DNA of 64,000 bases from Runella rosea (GCF_003325355.1 NZ_CP030850.1:6523001-6587000), one strand, 5' to 3'; positions 8,167 to 16,062 are shown, counted from the first letter of the stretch. Numbers and translations are program-made. Notes: a model not told the origin generated them from the sequence alone.

Positions 8167-9505
8167 GGTGCATGAATTCAAGGTTTCTGATAAACTGTTT
8201 GGAGGTTTCTACCCCACGAAAGAAATTGGGAATATAAAATCTTTCGTTAGGCGCGTGCAGGTTGTCGAATGGAGAAGCAAAACCCATCATGACCACGGGG
8301 AGTCGTAATTGCCCCGCCAAAGTGCTGACGATGGGAATGCTGCCTCCTGAGCGCAGCAATACAGGTTTGCGACCGAATACACTTTGACAGGCGGAGGACG
8401 CTGCCTGAAAAACACGTTCGTCGGGATTCACTTGGTAGGCGTTGCTTTGGGCCGTAACGGAGACTTCCACGCGTAGCCCAGATGGGCATTGTTGAGCAAC
8501 ATACCGCGATAAAGATTGGGCTACCTGGTTAGAATCCTGATGAGGAACCAACCTAAAATTTAGTTTTGCCCGGGCCTGCCGAGGAATCACGCCTTTGCTG
8601 CCTTCTCCTTCGTATCCCCCCGAAATACCCGTTACGGTGAGAGAAGGCCGAATGGTAAGTCGCTCGTAGGCGGTGTAACATTCTTCTCCTATGCCATCCG
8701 CCATTTGTATCTCCTGCCTTAGTTGGGCATTTGAAGGGCCATTTTTTCTCATATATGTACGTTCTGCGGCCGAGATTTTGAATACGTCATCATAAAAGCT
8801 TGGTAATGCTATTTGTCCTTTGGAGGTATGTAACTTTGCAATGATATGCGCTAAACCGTGGATTGGGTTTGATGCAATTCCACCATATACGCCCGAATGC
8901 AGATCTGTACCATGCCGTGTTACCAACAACTCAGCATGAATATTGCCCCGCAGGCCGTAGGTCAGGGCGGGTTGGTGCAGGTCCAGCATACGCATGTCTG
9001 ACACCACGGCGCAATCAGCTTTAAACAAAGCTTGGTGTGTGCCTAAAACATTGCTTAAATGTTGGCTTCCGATTTCTTCTTCCCCTTCAAATAAACACTT
9101 GATATTGATGGGAAGGCGATGTTCGGCCATGAGGCTTTCCACGGCTTTAAGGTGTAAAAACAGTTGACCTTTATCGTCAGAAACGCCCCTCCCGTAAAGA
9201 TAATCCCCCCGAACGGTAGGCGCAAAAGGGGGTGTTTCCCATTCGTTGAGTGGGTCGGGGGGTTGTACATCATAATGCCCATAAATCAATAAGGTAGGTT
9301 TGGCCGTATCAATCAACTCTTCGGCATATACGACGGGTGGCGCTACCCCAGTAGTGAGTTGTACTACCCGTTGCATTCCCATCTTTTGGAGATGTTTAAC
9401 CAGCCAATCGGCGCAATCAAACAGATGAGAACGGTGAGCAGAACCCGAACTCACGCTTGGAATTCGAACAAATTCTTTCCATTCGTTGAGCGCGCGAGTG
9501 TACAT
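8153..9505 (-). CDS. M20 family dipeptidase
   Basis: 450-residue dinuclear zinc peptidase. Motifs in order: GHYDVQPP (metal His and Asp), YGRGVSDDKGQ (bridging Asp), FEGEEEIGS (catalytic Glu and metal Glu), a lid/dimerisation domain, and a distal His region (NLHAPNERF). No signal peptide, so it is probably cytosolic and cleaves dipeptides. The ATG at 9505 starts two bases after the stop of the HNH-like gene and is preferred to a TTG at 9511. Its 3' end overlaps the amidohydrolase gene. A peptidase placed directly in the effector-like gene run is unusual and may process peptides released by that system. Confidence 0.92.
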   Translation of the reverse strand: MYTRALNEWKEFVRIPSVSSGSAHRSHLFDCADWLVKHLQKMGMQRVVQLTTGVAPPVVYAEELIDTAKPTLLIYGHYDVQPPDPLNEWETPPFAPTVRGDYLYGRGVSDDKGQLFLHLKAVESLMAEHRLPINIKCLFEGEEEIGSQHLSNVLGTHQALFKADCAVVSDMRMLDLHQPALTYGLRGNIHAELLVTRHGTDLHSGVYGGIASNPIHGLAHIIAKLHTSKGQIALPSFYDDVFKISAAERTYMRKNGPSNAQLRQEIQMADGIGEECYTAYERLTIRPSLTVTGISGGYEGEGSKGVIPRQARAKLNFRLVPHQDSNQVAQSLSRYVAQQCPSGLRVEVSVTAQSNAYQVNPDERVFQAASSACQSVFGRKPVLLRSGGSIPIVSTLAGQLRLPVVMMGFASPFDNLHAPNERFYIPNFFRGVETSKQFIRNLEFMHHAYH

Positions 9506-9507
9506 GT

Positions 9508-10518
9508 TCAAAAGAAATTTACTGCTTCAAATTCCAGTTCTTTCGATAGTCCGAAGTGTGCCTTAAAGTTGGGGATGTTGCGCAGCACCCCGATTTTTAC
9601 GCCTTTACCTACCCGGGAAGAGGGTAAAAAATTCCGATCTTCTTTGTAGTCGAAGTAAGTTGGACTGAGCACGATTTTTTGTCCTTTAAATTCCCCCATT
9701 CTTTTCAACACCTTGATGATGGCAGTTTTCTTTTGGTCTTTGGTCGTTTTGCCCGCAACGGCCTTGTCAATCGCCGCCCCTACGATTGCGTGAGTGGTCG
9801 CGGAGAGGGGAACGGTTTGTTTATTCAATTGTTCCAGGGTGACGTTGTCAAACAAATCGGCATATTTGAAAGGAATCCAGTGATGTACTTCAATGCCAAT
9901 GGGTTGAAGCGAGGAAGGGTTGCCAAAATGAAGTTTTCGGGCGTCAAATCGGGCGCTGGCCTTGATGGCGTTTTCGGCTTTAGACCCCTGTGTTTTGATG
10001 TCCGACCATTTTTTGGTTTTGTTTTGCTCGTAGGTTTCCAGTTCCAGTGCCTCCAGTAAGACTTCTGCCAATATCGACTGAACCCCGCGGACTTCTTTCA
10101 ATCGGTCGTATATTCCACTTAGCTCATTGACCAATACCGCCATTTCATAGTCTGGATTCAGTGCGTTTTTGGCGTAACTTTCGGTAAGAATTTCGCCCAA
10201 AAAGGTGTTCTCAAGCTCTTTGCCCCCTGTGGGAGTGTCTTTTTTGGTTGTTTGCTCGGTACCGTCTTTTCGTCGTTTGTCCTGAACCTGCTGCCAGTCG
10301 GCAGCGGCGGTATGTTGTACGGGTGGCTTTGTATCCGACGGGGTGCCTGGTGATGCCAGCCGCGCAAGAATACCTGCTACCGCACCTAATTTTTGCGCTT
10401 TGGCTTTATTGCGTCTCCAAAAAGCAGAGAGACTTTCGCGCCAAGTTTCAAATTCGGCTTCCAATTCAGCATTGATTGAAGGAGATGCTTGAGAGGGAGG
10501 GATGTGATAAGGCTGCAT
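9508..10518 (-). CDS. Orphan protein with HNH-nuclease-like motif
   Basis: 336 residues, not recognised as a named family. The N-terminal 100 residues are Pro/Thr/Lys-rich and probably disordered, and start with an acidic-aromatic stretch (ELEAEFETW). Residues 120-190 look helical. Residues 210-245 read IEVHHWIPF, then about 20 residues, then NKQTVPLSATTHAIVG. The His-His (212-213), Asn232 and His243 arrangement resembles the HH...N...H signature of HNH/Endo VII-type nucleases, including toxin domains. A basic C-terminal part follows. It sits between the deaminase-like gene and the M20 peptidase. Nuclease activity is an inference from a short motif. Confidence 0.6.
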   Translation of the reverse strand: MQPYHIPPSQASPSINAELEAEFETWRESLSAFWRRNKAKAQKLGAVAGILARLASPGTPSDTKPPVQHTAAADWQQVQDKRRKDGTEQTTKKDTPTGGKELENTFLGEILTESYAKNALNPDYEMAVLVNELSGIYDRLKEVRGVQSILAEVLLEALELETYEQNKTKKWSDIKTQGSKAENAIKASARFDARKLHFGNPSSLQPIGIEVHHWIPFKYADLFDNVTLEQLNKQTVPLSATTHAIVGAAIDKAVAGKTTKDQKKTAIIKVLKRMGEFKGQKIVLSPTYFDYKEDRNFLPSSRVGKGVKIGVLRNIPNFKAHFGLSKELEFEAVNFF

Positions 10519-10579
10519 AGTTTTTATCGTTTAGAACGGCGTCGCAGTTCGATTAATACTGTTTTTTTTACATTCAGTG

Positions 10580-10629
10580 GTACGGTTTTTAGGAGCACTT
10601 CCCAAGTGCTGAAAAGAATCGTTCCGTAC
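10580..10629. repeat. Imperfect 50-base palindrome between accessory genes
   Basis: Outer arms GTACGG (10580-10585) and CCGTAC (10624-10629) enclose a perfect inner hairpin, AGCACTT-CCC-AAGTGCT (10594-10610). No T run follows on either strand, so it does not look like an intrinsic terminator. It fits a REP-like extragenic palindrome or an RNA stability element in the 181-base gap upstream of the HNH-like gene. Confidence 0.5.
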
Positions 10630-10699
10630 TGTGGGCGTGCCGGTATTTCAGGTAAAAATCGCATGGTTGTAAAATGAATTAAAGGGTGATTGACTCAGA

Positions 10700-11347
10700 T
10701 CAGCGTGTCGACCAACGGTTTACCTTGGGCTGATAGCGTCTTTCCTGAAATGATGCAAAGCGGTTTCGTGGTTTTATCCAACGAATCCTGACATTGGCAT
10801 TGGCGGGAAGCGCCTGGCCCATGGATGATTTAAGGCCGTTGAGGCAGCTTTTGCAGGGTTGATCCTGAATCAGCATCTGGACTCTCTGAATGTTATCAGC
10901 AAATAATGGGTTTACCTGTCGCTGTCGTTTTAGCCATTCAATGGCTTGGCTTTCAGGGTGTACGTGTGTGGTGGCTGAAGTGGGCTGCCACGTGACCATG
11001 TTCATTGCGCGGGCATCGGGTTCGGGCAAAAAGACTAGGCCGTTTCTCGATTCATCGGTGTACAGGTACGGAGTAGTGGGCGTTCCAGTGTTTGTTCTAC
11101 GATAGATGGTCGGTGGGTCTTCGCTGAAATGTTGGAATGCCGATGAGGGTACCTGTCGCCGAAAAATGATGCGAATGACCGCCGATGACCGCTCTGGCGG
11201 AGTATCCCAACTATCGGTAAGATCGAAGGGGCGGAAATCATCCGCATTGTCCAATAACGTGGTCAGGCTCTGCCAGTCGTCCTGCGCTACAGGTTCTTCC
11301 ACTGGCTCATCGTAATCAAAAGGCTCGTTTTCGTCAAAGAATTGCAT
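10700..11347 (-). CDS. Orphan protein with cytidine-deaminase-like signature
   Basis: 215 residues. The N-terminal 50 residues are strongly acidic and aromatic (FFDENEPFDYDEP). The middle has no recognised domain. The C-terminal third has TTHVHPESQAIEWL (His130, Glu132) and, 33 residues on, QPCKSC (Cys165, Cys168). This HxE...PCxxC pair is the zinc-binding and catalytic signature of the cytidine-deaminase fold, used by polymorphic-toxin deaminases as well as by metabolic enzymes. A basic C-terminal tail follows. There is no signal peptide and no adjacent small immunity gene. Deaminase assignment rests on motif order and spacing; target (nucleic acid or nucleotide) unknown. Confidence 0.65.
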   Translation of the reverse strand: MQFFDENEPFDYDEPVEEPVAQDDWQSLTTLLDNADDFRPFDLTDSWDTPPERSSAVIRIIFRRQVPSSAFQHFSEDPPTIYRRTNTGTPTTPYLYTDESRNGLVFLPEPDARAMNMVTWQPTSATTHVHPESQAIEWLKRQRQVNPLFADNIQRVQMLIQDQPCKSCLNGLKSSMGQALPANANVRIRWIKPRNRFASFQERRYQPKVNRWSTR

Positions 11348-11369
11348 GATGCTGAAAAACGTTTTGAGT

Positions 11370-11410
11370 TCTCTCTGAATCCTTTTTTACAAAAAATAGA
11401 TTCAGAGAGA
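11370..11410. repeat. Strong intergenic hairpin between the 826-residue and deaminase-like genes
   Basis: Perfect 12-base arms TCTCTCTGAATC (11370-11381) and GATTCAGAGAGA (11399-11410). The 17-base interior contains T and A runs able to extend the stem. On the transcribed minus strand it lies after the 826-residue gene stop and 22 bases before the deaminase-like start codon. It may be a partial terminator, attenuator or RNase-protection stem. Confidence 0.7.
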
Positions 11411-11425
11411 AACGTGAAAGCTTGT

Positions 11426-13906
11426 TTAATAACGTGTCGGCTGGCTGGGACCTACAATACGGCTGTTGCGTTGCGGGCCGTTTTTCTCGGTCATCAAACG
11501 ACGCTGAATCAACACCGACGGCTGCATATAACTAGCTTCGGATTGCTGAGCATCGGCCGAAAGGTCCACTCCCGTAACCGTGCGGTAGGAGTGAATGTAG
11601 CGCTGAATATTATCGCGGAAGTTGGTTGCCCAACTGCCAGCTACGATGGTACTTTCTTCGTTGGACCAGTCATGCACCCGAATTGAAAGCAGAATGATTT
11701 CACCGTACTGCGCCAAATCGTAATAATGGGTAATACTCGTACTGCCCCAGTTCTGAATTTGCTTCATGCGGTCTACGCGGTCCATCCAACCCTCACGATA
11801 AGGTACCATGATACGGCCGCCCAAAAACTCCCTCATTTCTGGCCGAGCCAGCAAATACTGTTGGAGCATCATTTCCTGACGGGCCGTCCAAGTCAGGTTT
11901 CCGTAGGCATTGTGGTTACCTTCGGCCAATAGTAAATGCACTTCTCGCAGGTTGTTGAGGATGGGAAAAGCATCGGCAATGCGGGTCGTGTCGTCAGATT
12001 CTTTGAAATAAATTGACGTGCCGTGTAGTAAATTATGAAAAGCTTCCAGAAACTTCGAACGACTATCGACTGATTTGAAGGTAGGCACCGCTCGTCCCTG
12101 CAACGACAATCCGTAGGTATGGTCGTATTCATAGGCGCGGCGTTTGATGGTCAGGGTGTGTTGTTCATCCTGAATATATCCCCAAAACAGGTTGGCCAGC
12201 GGTCGTAGTGGGTCAATATCGAGTTGAGACAAAGGATCGGTGCCTTGGTTGGTGGAGATGTTCTGAAACCTTAAACTGATGGCGTTCATGGTTTGTACCA
12301 ACATTCCCTGCTCTACCCAGTAGCTCCAGATAAGCTCAATGCCTGGCAAATAATTGATGCCAAAGACATTTGGGGCCAACGGATGGCTGGCCAATAAATC
12401 ATCGCGCCATTCATCAAGTCGACTCAGAATGTTTTGGAGATAAGGTGTGTAATCACCGTCGTCCGCGTTAGAACTTGGATAACTGTCGATGTAAGAATCA
12501 ATGGTGCCAGTATAGACGTTGTTGGTGGCCCACAAATAAGCCTGTGCGGCTGATTTGAGCAGTCGATACGCATTGATGTTAGTAAATGGCAAGGGATGAA
12601 GCTGCTCGTTGCGGCTCGTAACCTGATTAGCAATTCTTGAATTTTGCCCAATTTTTCGCAAATCAGCTAGACGGGTCGAAGGGGGACGAAGTGCAATGGG
12701 CGGAACCTGCCCGGTGCTTTGCCCTCCCAGAATTCCGTCCATCAGGCTGTCAAAGAGGCGAAAGTCAGGCACTCGGGCCTTGAGAGCGTCCCATAGTTGT
12801 TGGGTCGAATGTTCAAAATCTTCGGTATTTGCCCTTTGTAAATATACTTTCGAGCCCCGATTGAGTGCTTCTTTTACGTTTTCTAGCCCTTTTCGCATCC
12901 CAGTATCTGCCCCACCGAAGATGAGTTCTTGGGGAGGATAATGCCGGTAGTTGCTCAGCTTTCCCTTTGCGTCATATTCTGGAACCGATGGAACAAATTT
13001 GATACCGCCCAGTTTACCGAATTTTTGAAATAGGTTTTTAAACTCCTCATTGGGAAGTGACCAAAGTAGTTTTTCAGGTTTCTGGGTATTACTCAATAAC
13101 TGATATTGCTGCTCCCTAAGCAGGGTATCAAGCGCAATATCATGCTGGAGGTCAATCTTTCCGCACTGCGTCGCTTTAAAAACAATGTTGTGCTTTTTGA
13201 TTCTTTCCACATCTGTGACGGGCTCTCCGTTGATATGGACCGTCATGAAACCCATGATCGGTTGATTGGTGTTTTCGTCAATGACCGAATCGCACAATTC
13301 GAACAGAAGAGACGTAACTTCCTCGGGAACTTCGGGCTCTGGGGGGCATTTTTCTTTCAGACACTCTTCTATTTTACTGCCCAATCTTTCAAAGTTTTGG
13401 TCAAACTTTGTGCCTAGCCCATCTACTTTCACTTTGATTTCTTGGACATCCCTTTCAATGCGTCTAACATCCTCTTTGGTGTTCTTTAAATCGACGTTTA
13501 CGCTTAGCAAGTTAAGTGAGTTGCCTTTGGGAGGTGTTAATTTAATGGTTGCTGGCTCACAGTATAAGTAATTGATTTCTTTATCAATGCACACAAATAA
13601 TACCTCATATGTTCCGACTCCGTATCGTTCAGCCACTTCCTTCAATTCAGACATGGCCATCGGGTAGGCAACGGACGGTTCAATGGAACTATCAGTGGCC
13701 AATAAATGCTGAATTCCCTTATCTTCTAACACATCCACTCCCTCTTTTCTGATGACGAAATTCCAGCTATAGTCATTGAGGGCGTCGAGCAAGATGGGAG
13801 TCCCGTCGGAGGCTATGACCTGAAACATCAGTTGCCAGTAAGCAGTAGTCCAATTTGGAGGGGTCGGAGGAATTAGTAGGATTTTGGAAGGTGTTTTATT
13901 TTCCAT
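11426..13906 (-). CDS. Large orphan protein (826 residues) with central coiled coil
   Basis: Not recognised. No signal peptide or membrane segment. The N-terminal about 130 residues look like a mixed alpha/beta domain. Residues 136-185 (NVDLKNTKEDVRRIERDVQEI onward in character, rich in heptad leucine/valine/isoleucine and charge) form a likely coiled coil, followed by a Pro/Glu hinge with CPPEPEVPEE. The remaining 600 residues are rich in Trp, Tyr and Asn and look globular, with no catalytic signature I can name. It starts 24 bases after the metalloprotease-like gene and is the largest gene of the sigma-54-linked cluster. It could be a structural or delivery component or a large effector. 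Confidence 0.7.
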   Translation of the reverse strand: MENKTPSKILLIPPTPPNWTTAYWQLMFQVIASDGTPILLDALNDYSWNFVIRKEGVDVLEDKGIQHLLATDSSIEPSVAYPMAMSELKEVAERYGVGTYEVLFVCIDKEINYLYCEPATIKLTPPKGNSLNLLSVNVDLKNTKEDVRRIERDVQEIKVKVDGLGTKFDQNFERLGSKIEECLKEKCPPEPEVPEEVTSLLFELCDSVIDENTNQPIMGFMTVHINGEPVTDVERIKKHNIVFKATQCGKIDLQHDIALDTLLREQQYQLLSNTQKPEKLLWSLPNEEFKNLFQKFGKLGGIKFVPSVPEYDAKGKLSNYRHYPPQELIFGGADTGMRKGLENVKEALNRGSKVYLQRANTEDFEHSTQQLWDALKARVPDFRLFDSLMDGILGGQSTGQVPPIALRPPSTRLADLRKIGQNSRIANQVTSRNEQLHPLPFTNINAYRLLKSAAQAYLWATNNVYTGTIDSYIDSYPSSNADDGDYTPYLQNILSRLDEWRDDLLASHPLAPNVFGINYLPGIELIWSYWVEQGMLVQTMNAISLRFQNISTNQGTDPLSQLDIDPLRPLANLFWGYIQDEQHTLTIKRRAYEYDHTYGLSLQGRAVPTFKSVDSRSKFLEAFHNLLHGTSIYFKESDDTTRIADAFPILNNLREVHLLLAEGNHNAYGNLTWTARQEMMLQQYLLARPEMREFLGGRIMVPYREGWMDRVDRMKQIQNWGSTSITHYYDLAQYGEIILLSIRVHDWSNEESTIVAGSWATNFRDNIQRYIHSYRTVTGVDLSADAQQSEASYMQPSVLIQRRLMTEKNGPQRNSRIVGPSQPTRY

Positions 13907-13930
13907 GATTTTAATTGTTTTAAATAGGAA

Positions 13931-15199
13931 TTAATTCAATTTTCCTCGGCTTTCGGCCCTTCCCAAGGCCCAGCGGTTGAGGTATCGGGAAAGAAGATAG
14001 CTTTCGGTGGTGGCATTGACGCGCCCATCGGCCCGGGCCTGCCCAATGACCGCAAATGTCAGGGAAGGAGAGAGGGCGCTGTCATCGGTTGCTGGTTGGC
14101 TGGCGACGGTTGAATAGAGCTCCCTTAATCGCTCAGGTTGACGGTCTTCGTACGGAAAAATATCCTTCAACGCCTTGTTTGTCAGATATTTGGAGTGGTG
14201 GTTAGTCAACAGTTCGGTGAATTCAGGCATGACCTGTTCCAAGTCCCTGATGATACCCCGTTTATCTTCCTCCAAATCTTCCAAAGGATAAAGCTGTTGC
14301 CAGAGATGCTCAAATCGTTGCCATTGCGGGTCGGGATAGAGCAAGGCGCCTGCCGACAGACTCAGCTTGACACGAATCCACGGAAAAGGGTGCGGGTCGT
14401 CGAGTTTGATACGAAACATGAAGTACTTTGGCAAACTCACGACATTCATCAAGCCCTGCGTGGCGGTAATACCCAAATGGCCCGTGGCCCAAAAGTCAGC
14501 CACAATCTCCGAAATCCATCGTTCGTACAGGGTCCAAGCAATGTGGTGGGAGGGAGGTGCCTGGGCGATTTTATTTTTGAGATCTTTTCGTAACGTTTCT
14601 ACCAGATTCAGCAACGCAGCGCCCTGATGACCCACTTCATGAATCAATGAAGAGGCGATTCCGCTACCAATCATTCGTTCCCGTGGCACTTGGATGATAG
14701 CAACTGGATTATAATCACCCCCTGGCAGGCGGGTACGGGCACGTCGAATGGCCGCTCCGTGCCCCCGTTCCAAAAAACACATCACTGGAGGAATCTCATA
14801 TAACCCATCTTGCGGTGCCAGCGCATCGGTTGCTACCACATCTAAACCCGCAATCCAGACGCCTGTTTGGTGTTCAGAACGTTGGGTAAGGACATCGGCA
14901 AAAATATCCAACTGATCGAGTATATTATTAAATCGAAGCTTTAATACCGCATAAGCTGCCTGCGCTTCGGCGGCATTGCCAAAGGTTTCGTCCGCCTCGC
15001 CCCTCAGTTGGGCTAGGTAAGTTTGTACCTTTTGCCGGAGTTCCGTTTTAGCACTCACCAAATGGTTGGTGATGGCCCTGAGTGCTTCGTTGGAAGGACC
15101 AGCCGCGCTTACCATGGGGGTACTCAATGAAAAAGGTTGCAACTGCCCTAGCCGGGTGAGCATCGAAAGGGCTTCGTTTTTGAGATAGTCCCGAATCAT
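13931..15199 (-). CDS. HEVGH metalloprotease-like protein
   Basis: About 422 residues from the ATG at 15199, which is preferred because it lies just after the stop of the preceding gene. An in-frame ATG at 15325 would overlap that gene by 113 bases. The active-site helix reads SSLIHEVGHQG (His187, Glu188, His191 from the proposed start). About 40 residues on, WISEIVADFWA offers Glu231 as a third zinc ligand, the gluzincin layout. No signal peptide is seen with this start. The rest is helical and matches no family I can name. Probably a zinc peptidase acting on a partner of the cluster or on an external target. Alternative: a catalytically relaxed structural relative. Confidence 0.7.
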   Translation of the reverse strand: MIRDYLKNEALSMLTRLGQLQPFSLSTPMVSAAGPSNEALRAITNHLVSAKTELRQKVQTYLAQLRGEADETFGNAAEAQAAYAVLKLRFNNILDQLDIFADVLTQRSEHQTGVWIAGLDVVATDALAPQDGLYEIPPVMCFLERGHGAAIRRARTRLPGGDYNPVAIIQVPRERMIGSGIASSLIHEVGHQGAALLNLVETLRKDLKNKIAQAPPSHHIAWTLYERWISEIVADFWATGHLGITATQGLMNVVSLPKYFMFRIKLDDPHPFPWIRVKLSLSAGALLYPDPQWQRFEHLWQQLYPLEDLEEDKRGIIRDLEQVMPEFTELLTNHHSKYLTNKALKDIFPYEDRQPERLRELYSTVASQPATDDSALSPSLTFAVIGQARADGRVNATTESYLLSRYLNRWALGRAESRGKLN

Positions 15200-15212
15200 G
15201 TCGGAGGGATTT

Positions 15213-15926
15213 TTAGATGCCGTAAATGATAATGCTACTTCCCCGACGTACCCAGCGCCCGCTGCGTCCGCCCCCAGTTGGAGTGCTGCTGGGGTAAGCG
15301 TTGCTGCCGTACGAAGTGGGAGCACTCATCAGACCTGGTGCATACCGACGGGCAGATTCTATCATGGCAGTACGGGCGGCCTGTTGGGGCTGGTACGAAA
15401 GCTGAGGCGAGCGGGCGGTACGGCGAGCAGCATCGGAAGCAAAACGCACATACGCCCGGGCAACTTCAAATTCGCGGTCTTCTGCGCTTAATCCTTCCAA
15501 CTCCAGCCCAAATGCTTTTCCGGCCATTCCTGCCAATTTTCCGCCAATGGCTCCTCCTACACCGGGCACTACCAAATTGCCCAAGGCTGCCCCTGCGATG
15601 GGAAGGGCTTTTTTCGCTACACTTTTGAGCATTCCTCCCAAGGCCTTTCCTGCCGATGATTTGGCAAAGTTGCTGACTCCGCTCGCTACTTTTTTGAACA
15701 GTCCACCCAGAAATTGCTCCAACTCTGCCTCGTTGCTGACCGAGAGCAACTCGGTGGCCAATTCCATTTCCAGTGCTTCGTGCATTTCGCCTGACATCTC
15801 GTTGCCAAACTCAAAGGTTTCATTGCCAAATTCAAAGGTTTCGTTGCCAAATTCGAAAGACTCTTGTCCGAATTCATTGCCAAATTCAAACCCTGTTTCG
15901 CCGACGGTACGATCAATGTTGTGCAT
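15213..15926 (-). CDS. FEFGNE-repeat, glycine-zipper protein
   Basis: 237 residues. Residues 13-43 hold four copies of FEFGNE, three of them in tandem with a 7-residue period (21-base repeats at about 15798-15860). An acidic helix (EMELATELLSV) follows. Residues 95-140 are a glycine-zipper region (GAALGNLVVPGVGGAIGG) of the kind that packs in or inserts into membranes. A helical Arg/Ala-rich segment (VARAYVRFASDAARR) and a Ser/Pro linker end in GRWVRRGSSIIIYGI. No classical signal peptide. First gene of the minus-strand run, 36 bases after the predicted sigma-54 start site. Function unknown; pore, scaffold or secreted carrier are possibilities. Confidence 0.75.
   Translation of the reverse strand: MHNIDRTVGETGFEFGNEFGQESFEFGNETFEFGNETFEFGNEMSGEMHEALEMELATELLSVSNEAELEQFLGGLFKKVASGVSNFAKSSAGKALGGMLKSVAKKALPIAGAALGNLVVPGVGGAIGGKLAGMAGKAFGLELEGLSAEDREFEVARAYVRFASDAARRTARSPQLSYQPQQAARTAMIESARRYAPGLMSAPTSYGSNAYPSSTPTGGGRSGRWVRRGSSIIIYGI
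15798..15890 (-). repeat. 21-base tandem repeats encoding FEFGNET
   Basis: Within the first gene of the accessory cluster. Three adjacent units and one more distant unit encode FEFGNE followed by Thr, Met or Phe. Synonymous differences between units show that the peptide, not only the DNA, has been kept. Confidence 0.8.
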
Positions 15927-15972
15927 GATTGAAAAGAGTTAAAGTGAATTGAATTGTTTTGAACTTCCTGAT

Positions 15973-15988
15973 TACTAATGCCGTGCCA
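15973..15988 (-). promoter_or_regulatory. Candidate sigma-54 (-24/-12) promoter of the accessory cluster
   Basis: On the minus strand the sequence reads TGGCACG-GCAT-TAGTA. The -24 half is a perfect TGGCACG. The -12 half differs from TTGCA at two positions but keeps the G at the right spacing. The expected start site is near 15962, leaving a leader of about 36 bases before the ATG at 15926. The divergent gene encodes a sigma-54 activator. Confidence 0.65.
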
Positions 15989-16029
15989 GTGGGTCAAAAC
16001 GCCATTTTGGATTGTTTTAGTAAATAGAC

Positions 16030-16045
16030 GCGAAGTGTTGTTCGC
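16030..16045. promoter_or_regulatory. Candidate activator site 1 (GCGAA-N6-TTCGC)
   Basis: Palindrome with arms GCGAA and TTCGC and a 6-base spacer. Its centre is about 75 bases upstream of the predicted sigma-54 start site, a usual place for an enhancer-binding protein. Confidence 0.6.
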
Positions 16046-16062
16046 TTTTTTTAAGCGACAAT

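Noticed and set aside
7494-8175. Long plus-strand open frames across the amidohydrolase gene
   Set aside because: They are antisense shadows: the minus-strand gene has clear metal motifs, while the plus-strand translations have none.
10489-10677. Small plus-strand gene in the spacer between the HNH-like and deaminase-like genes
   Set aside because: The frame runs through the palindrome, has biased Arg/Ser content and no ribosome site. Not credible as a gene or immunity protein.
15199-15325. Metalloprotease-like protein starting at the ATG at 15325
   Set aside because: It would overlap the preceding gene by 113 bases in another frame, and that gene's C-terminal end looks like a genuine ending. 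The ATG at 15199 lies 13 bases past its stop.
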